The notes beneath the pieces are model-generated. The model searched no databases. It was not told the DNA's origin and was given only the letters and a program-made list of their open reading frames with translations. Below, in pieces: positions 49,637 through 53,835 of a DNA stretch of 53,835 nt (the stretch's first letter is position 1; every line of letters begins with the position of its first letter). The DNA is from Cupriavidus sp. UYMMa02A (GTDB lineage Bacteria > Pseudomonadota > Gammaproteobacteria > Burkholderiales > Burkholderiaceae), in contig LRMT01000071.1 in NCBI GenBank assembly GCA_001725945.1, positions 1-53,835 on the forward strand, read 5' to 3'. Both the position numbers and the translations under genes were made by a program.

Positions 49637-50448
49637 ATGAGCGAATACCAACTGATCCATCTCGAAGCCCGGGAAGGCGTCGCAGTCCTGACGCTGAACC
49701 GTCCCGAAAAGCGCAACGCCATCAGCGACGACATGCGCACCGAGCTCATCGGTGCGCTCGAGTCGATCGCCGCCAACCGCGAAATCCGCGCGCTGGTGCT
49801 GACTGGCAACGGCAAGGCTTCTGCGCCGGCGGGGACGTAGCTGGCATGCAGCGGCGCATGGACGCACCGGCCGGCGAGGTCGGCTTCAACGGCTGGACGC
49901 GCCAGCAGCGCGTGCACCATTCGGTGGCGCTGCTGCACGACATGCCCAAGCCGGTCATCGCCGCGGTCAATGGCGGCGCCAACGGACTCGGCGCCGACAT
50001 GGCCATGGCATGCGACTTCGTGATTGCCTCCACGTCGGCCAGCTTTGCCTGGTCCTATATCCATCGCGGACTGATTCCGGATGGCGGCGGCATGTACTTC
50101 CTGCCGCGCCGCACCGGGCTGTCCGTTGCCAAGGGGCTGATCTTCAGCGGCCGCAAGGTGGAGGCCGAAGAAGCGCTGGCCCTGGGCATCGCGGACCGGC
50201 TGAGCACGTCGCCGCAAGCGCTGGTGTCCGAAGCGGTCGCCTGGGCGGCCGAGTTGTCGCAAGGCTCGGCCACGGCGCTGGCGCTCGGCAAGACGATCCT
50301 GAACCAGACCTTCGCGCTCACCGCGGAACAGGTGTTCGCGCAGGGCAGCCAGGCGCAAGGCATCTGCTACACCAGCGCCGAGCACCGCGAAGCGGTGCTC
50401 GCCTTCCTTGCCAGGACCGCCACTCAGACCGCTGCGACGAAGGGCTAA
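49637..50448 (+). CDS. Enoyl-CoA hydratase/isomerase family protein (frameshifted)
   Basis: A crotonase-fold enzyme of about 270 residues. It shows VAVLTLNRPEKRNAISDDM, ALVLTGNGKGFCAGGDVAGM (first oxyanion-hole strand), KPVIAAVNGGANGLGADMAM (second oxyanion loop), and SFAWSYIHRGLIPDGGGMYF, where the catalytic glutamate of hydratases (usually G-L-x-P-E) is replaced by P-D. A different reaction, such as isomerisation, is therefore possible. One frameshift near 49818 (AAGGGCTTC to AAGGCTTC). It follows the Bug receptor gene closely. After its stop, a short MTTSHPFSP frame (50455) looks like the start of a gene that has been cut off. Confidence 0.9.
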
Positions 50449-50480
50449 GACATCATGACGACATCACACCCGTTTTCGCC

Positions 50481-51491
50481 ATGACTTCGCAGCGCTACAT
50501 GCGGCTGCAGGCCCTGCTGCCGCTGATCGTGCACGGCGGCACGCCGCGCTCGGTGCTGGTGATCGGTCTGGGCACAGGCATCACGGCCGGCGCCACGCTG
50601 CCCTACCCGGGGCTCGAGCACCGGGTAGTGGCCGAGCTGCTGCCCCCGGTGCTGCGCGCCGTGCCGCAGTTCCAGGGCAACTACGGCGTGGCCGGCGACA
50701 AGCGCGTCGATATCCGCCTGCGCGACGGCCGGCGCGAACTGCTGCAGAGCGACCAGCACTACGACCTGGTCACGCTGGAGCCGCCGCCGCCTTCGGCCGC
50801 GGGTGTGGTCAACCTGTACTCGACGGACTTCTACCGCCTCGCGGCAGCACGCCTGCAGCCGGGCGGACTGGTCGCGCAATGGCTGCCGCTGCCGACGCAG
50901 AACGACGAAGACACGCGTTCGCTGGTGCGCAGCTTCCTCGACGTGTTTCCGCACGCGACGTTGTGGACGACCGAGCTGCACGAGATGATGCTGGTCGGCT
51001 CACTGTCGCCGATCACGCTCGATGCGCAGCGTATCCGCGAGCGCTTTGCCGCGCCCGAGGTGTCGGCCGCGCTGCGCGCGGTGGGCGTGGCGTCGCCAGC
51101 CGCATTGCTGGCTACCTGGGTAACTGACCGTGAAGGACTGGAGCGCTACGCCGGCGATGCGCCCGCAGTGACCGACGACCATCCGCGCATCGAATACGCG
51201 GGCTGGGTGCGTCGTTCCGAATTTCCGCAGGTCCTGCAGCGCCTGCTGACGTTGCAGACCGAGCCGCCGCTGATCGGAGCCGACGCCGCCCTGATCTCCG
51301 ATATCGGGCTCGAGCGCGAGACGCTGCATACCTTCTACACCGCCGGCCTCGATGCCTACTACGGCGACCGCGATGCCTGGGCCCTGCATATGCAGAAGGC
51401 GATGCGCACCGACCCCGACAACCCTTATTACGCCTGGTTCGGAGGCGGCCGCCGCGCCCCCGCGCCGGTGCCGTCGAGGAACGCCCCATGA
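50481..51491 (+). CDS. Aminopropyltransferase-like (spermidine synthase domain) protein, 5'-truncated
   Basis: The frame encodes the methyltransferase-like half of a spermidine/spermine synthase domain: SVLVIGLGTGITAGATLPYP, HRVVAELLPPVLRAVPQF, DKRVDIRLRDGRRELLQS, HYDLVTLEPPPPSAAGVVNL and YSTDFYRLAAARLQPGGLVA. In fused polyamine aminopropyltransferases of this kind a membrane MFS-like part and a beta-strand region come first. Here the frame opens abruptly at about 50460, and ATG 50481 (MTSQRYMRLQALLPL) is merely the first start. A C-terminal helical, TPR-like stretch is present. The stop overlaps the moxR ATG (ATGA). The missing 5' part points to a deletion or misassembly. Confidence 0.75.
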   Translation: MTSQRYMRLQALLPLIVHGGTPRSVLVIGLGTGITAGATLPYPGLEHRVVAELLPPVLRAVPQFQGNYGVAGDKRVDIRLRDGRRELLQSDQHYDLVTLEPPPPSAAGVVNLYSTDFYRLAAARLQPGGLVAQWLPLPTQNDEDTRSLVRSFLDVFPHATLWTTELHEMMLVGSLSPITLDAQRIRERFAAPEVSAALRAVGVASPAALLATWVTDREGLERYAGDAPAVTDDHPRIEYAGWVRRSEFPQVLQRLLTLQTEPPLIGADAALISDIGLERETLHTFYTAGLDAYYGDRDAWALHMQKAMRTDPDNPYYAWFGGGRRAPAPVPSRNAP

Positions 51492-52461
51492 GCACCCGTG
51501 ACGATGTGCTGGCACTGCAGCAGCGGATGGGCGAGTCGATCGTCGGCCAGCGGCATATGGTCGAACGCCTGTTGCTGGGCTTGCTGGCCGATGGCCACCT
51601 GCTGGTAGAAGGGCTGCCGGGCCTGGCCAAGACACGCGCGATCAAGGTGCTGGCGCGGAACCTGGAGGCGAAACTGTCCCGCATCCAGTTCACGCCGGAC
51701 CTGTTGCCGGCGGACATCACGGGCTCCGAGGTCTACTACACGGAAGGCGGCAAGGGCGAGTTCCGCTTCCAGGCCGGGCCGATCTTCGCCAACCTGGTGC
51801 TGGCCGACGAAGTCAACCGCTCGCCGGCCAAGGTGCAGGCGGCGCTGCTCGAAGCGATGGAAGAGCGCCAGGTCACCGTCGGCGGCGTGACCCACAAGCT
51901 CGACCCGCTGTTCCTCGTCATGGCCACGCAGAACCCGATCGAGCAGGAGGCACGTATCCGCTGCCCGAAGCGCAGATGGACCGCTTCCTGATGCACGTGA
52001 ACGTGACCTATCCCGAGGCCGACGCCGAAGCGCAGATCGTGGCGCTCGCGCGGGCCGAGGAATCCGGTGCGGCCGCGGGCGCTCAAGGTGCGGCGCAGAG
52101 GCTGGCGCCGGAGGCAGTCTTTGCCGCGCGCGCCGAGATCCACGGTATCCACGTCAGCGAAGCGGTCGCGCGCTACGTGGTGGCGCTGGTCCATGCCACG
52201 CGCGAGCCCAAGGCCGTGGACGACGAGCTTGACCGCTGGATCCAGGTCGGCGTGAGCCCGCGCGGCTCCATCGGGCTGGACAAGGTCGCGCGCGCCTATG
52301 CGTGGCTGCGCGGGCGCGACTTCGTCTCGCCGGAAGACGTGCAGGCCGTGGTGCACGAGGTGTTCCGCCACCGCCTGATCCTGTCGTACGAGGCGCACGC
52401 GGCCGGTGTCAGCGCCGATGCCGTGATCGACCGTCTGGTGCAGCAGGTGGCTGTAGCCTGA
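51488..52461 (+). CDS. MoxR family AAA+ ATPase (frameshifted)
   Basis: A MoxR-type chaperone ATPase, about 325 residues, thought to help assemble or activate VWA-domain partner complexes. It shows IVGQRHMVERLLLGLLADGH, Walker A LVEGLPGLAKTRAIKVLA, FTPDLLPADITGSEVYY, Walker B ANLVLADEVNRSPAKVQAAL, MEERQVTVGGVTHKLDPLF and ATQNPIEQEGTYPLPEAQMD. The last lies across the frameshift near 51952 (GAGGGCACG to GAGGCACG). The C-terminal lid domain includes IHVSEAVARYVVALV and GVSPRGSIGLDKVARAYAWL. It overlaps the upstream gene and is followed by DUF58. Confidence 0.94.
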
Positions 52462-52462
52462 C

Positions 52463-53505
52463 GTGGCGGGCGGCGCCATGCGATCCATATTGCATCGCTT
52501 GCCCGCTCGCCGGTGCCTGCCGGGCCCGGCACGAGCGGGCGTGCCCAGCCCGGCGTCAGCGTCGATGCCGCGGCGCTGGCGGCGCTCGAAGTTGCCGCGC
52601 GCGATTTTCATTTCCTGCCGCGCCAGCCGGTGCACAGCGTGCTGGCCGGCCGGCACGCGTCTCGGGTACGCGGTCGAGGCCTGACCTTCGAGGAAGTGCG
52701 CGGCTACCTGCCCGGCGACGATATCCGCAGCATGGACTGGCGCGTCACGGCGCGCACGGGCAAGCCGCACGTGCGCGTGTACAGCGAGGAGAAAGACCGG
52801 CCCGTGCTGCTGCTCGTGGACCAGCGCATCAATATGTTCTTCGGCAGCCGCCGCGCGATGAAGTCCGTCGTGGCCGCCGAGGCCGCGGCGCTGGCGGCGT
52901 GGCGCGTGCTGTCCGAAGGCGACCGCGTCGGCGGCCTGGTGTTCGGCGACAGCGAATGCACCGAACTCGCGCCGCGCCGCAGCCGCCAGGCCGTGGAACA
53001 CCTGCTCGGCGAGATTGCGCGTCACAACCAGTCACTGCGTGCCGACGCTTCGGCGCGGCGCGGCGCGGGCCAGCTCAATGCCGCGCTCGAGCGCGCGGCA
53101 AGGCTCGCGCGGCACGATCACCTGGTCATCGTCATCAGCGATTTCGACGGGCATGATGCGGCCACGCGCGACCTGATGCTGTCGATGAGCGCCCGCAACG
53201 ACCTGCTCACGATGCTGGTCTATGACCCGTTCCTGCTCGAACTGCCAGACTCCGGCCACCTCGTGGTCAGCGACGGCGAGCTGCAGGTCGAACTGGGTTT
53301 CGGGCAGGCGTCCACACGCAAGGGCATCGCCGATTTCGTCGATGCGCAGAGCCGCGACCTGCTCGGCTGGCATCGCGCGATCGGCGTGCCGCTGCTGCCG
53401 TTGTCGGCGGCCGAGGAAACGCCACAGCAGCTTCGCCGTCTGCTCGGGCAGGCCTCGCCACAGGGACAGGGCTCGCTGCGAGGCAGGCAGGGAGGGCGGT
53501 CATGA
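52463..53505 (+). CDS. DUF58 domain-containing protein (frameshifted)
   Basis: A DUF58 (VWA-like) protein of about 347 residues that accompanies MoxR. The signature is SRVRGRGLTFEEVRGYLPGD then DIRSMDWRVTARTGKPHVRV. The VWA-like part has RPVLLLVDQRINMFFGSRRA and HDHLVIVISDFDGHDAATRD, a metal-site DxD-like strand. A shift near 52509 (CGCCCGGTGCCT to CGCCGGTGCCT) separates the first 15 residues from the rest. GTG 52463 or ATG 52478 would be the start. Its stop overlaps the ATG of the next gene, indicating a tight operon. Confidence 0.9.
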
Positions 53506-53835
53506 GCGACCTGGTCCACAGCACGGCCGCGCCGGACAGCGCCACGATCGCCGGCGATCTCCAGCAACTGGCCGAGGTGGTCGTGCCGCCACCACCGTCG
53601 TGGCGGCCGCAGACCATCGGCTGGCCGGTGGCCGGTGCCATCGTGCTCGCGCTGCTGGCCTTCGCGGCCTGGCGCTGGTGGCGCCACTATCGCGCCAACC
53701 GTTACCGACGCGAGGCGCTGGCCGAGCTGTCACGGTTGCAAGCGGGCATGTCCGCGTCGCCGGCGGCACGCGTGCAGGCGCTGGTCGCGATGGCGGAACT
53801 GCTCAAGCGCACGGTGCTGGCGGCGTTGCCGCGCG
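53502..53835 (+). CDS. DUF4381 domain-containing membrane protein (3' end outside the window)
   Basis: A partial frame of 111 residues running off the window. It reads MSDLVHSTAAPDSATIAGDL then LQQLAEVVVPPPPSWRPQTI, one membrane segment (WPVAGAIVLALLAFAAWRWW), and RYRREALAELSRLQAGMSA, typical of DUF4381, a short single-pass protein encoded between DUF58 and VWA genes in MoxR operons. The start overlaps the DUF58 stop (ATGA). VWA-domain genes should follow beyond the window. Confidence 0.85.
   Translation, partial: MSDLVHSTAAPDSATIAGDLQQLAEVVVPPPPSWRPQTIGWPVAGAIVLALLAFAAWRWWRHYRANRYRREALAELSRLQAGMSASPAARVQALVAMAELLKRTVLAALPR

Overview
The window is high-GC chromosomal DNA from a betaproteobacterium of the order Burkholderiales, most likely Cupriavidus or a close Ralstonia relative. 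The pointers are a 3-hydroxybutyrate-oligomer hydrolase of the PHB-storing type, joined sulfonate (ssu) and sulfate (cys) uptake clusters, glyoxylate-shunt genes, several Bug/TctC-type solute receptors and a MoxR-DUF58-DUF4381 operon. This is inferred from gene content and protein character; no rRNA or tRNA gene is present to confirm it. I see no IS element, prophage or CRISPR array.

Layout. 1-2.4 kb: end of a molybdenum-cofactor operon (moeA-moaD-moaE) coupled to the fluoride channel gene crcB. 2.5-8.3 kb: a TetR regulator with a palindromic operator in its own promoter, a PHB-oligomer hydrolase, and clpB with a sigma-32-type promoter. 8.3-20.6 kb: a sulfur-assimilation supercluster: sulfate-binding protein, ssuE-ssuA-ssuD-ssuC-ssuB, a molbindin, a degenerate EAL protein, a small serine hydrolase, cysT-cysW-cysA and a cysB-type LysR regulator. 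20.9-23.3 kb: a 60-residue membrane protein and a LytS/LytR-type two-component system. 23.4-27.4 kb: MFS transporter, ThDP enzyme, RraA-like protein and gamma-glutamylcyclotransferase. 27.5-35 kb: isocitrate lyase and malate synthase, separated by an orphan antitoxin, M48 lipoprotein peptidase, UspA, LysR regulator and a type II haloacid dehalogenase. 35-48.5 kb: a more accessory stretch with a coiled-coil protein, SpoIIAA-like protein, RsbRD-type histidine kinase, TolA-like protein, MBL-fold hydrolase, glutamine synthetase paralogue, an MFS/BKACE/CMD catabolic set facing an AraC regulator, a 17-kDa-antigen-type protein, a ChaA-type antiporter and a Bug receptor. 48.6-53.8 kb: a second Bug receptor, an enoyl-CoA hydratase, a 5'-truncated aminopropyltransferase-like gene and the start of a MoxR-DUF58-DUF4381 operon.

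The dominant oddity is reading-frame damage. About 33 of 54 genes carry one or more frameshifts (roughly 58 in total). Almost all are explained by loss of a single base, usually collapse of a GG or CC doublet, and in each case the protein continues cleanly in the next frame. Housekeeping genes such as clpB, cysA, aceA and aceB are hit, so I read these as sequence or assembly errors rather than real pseudogenes. Genes are therefore given with full-length coordinates across the shifts, and the shift sites are noted.
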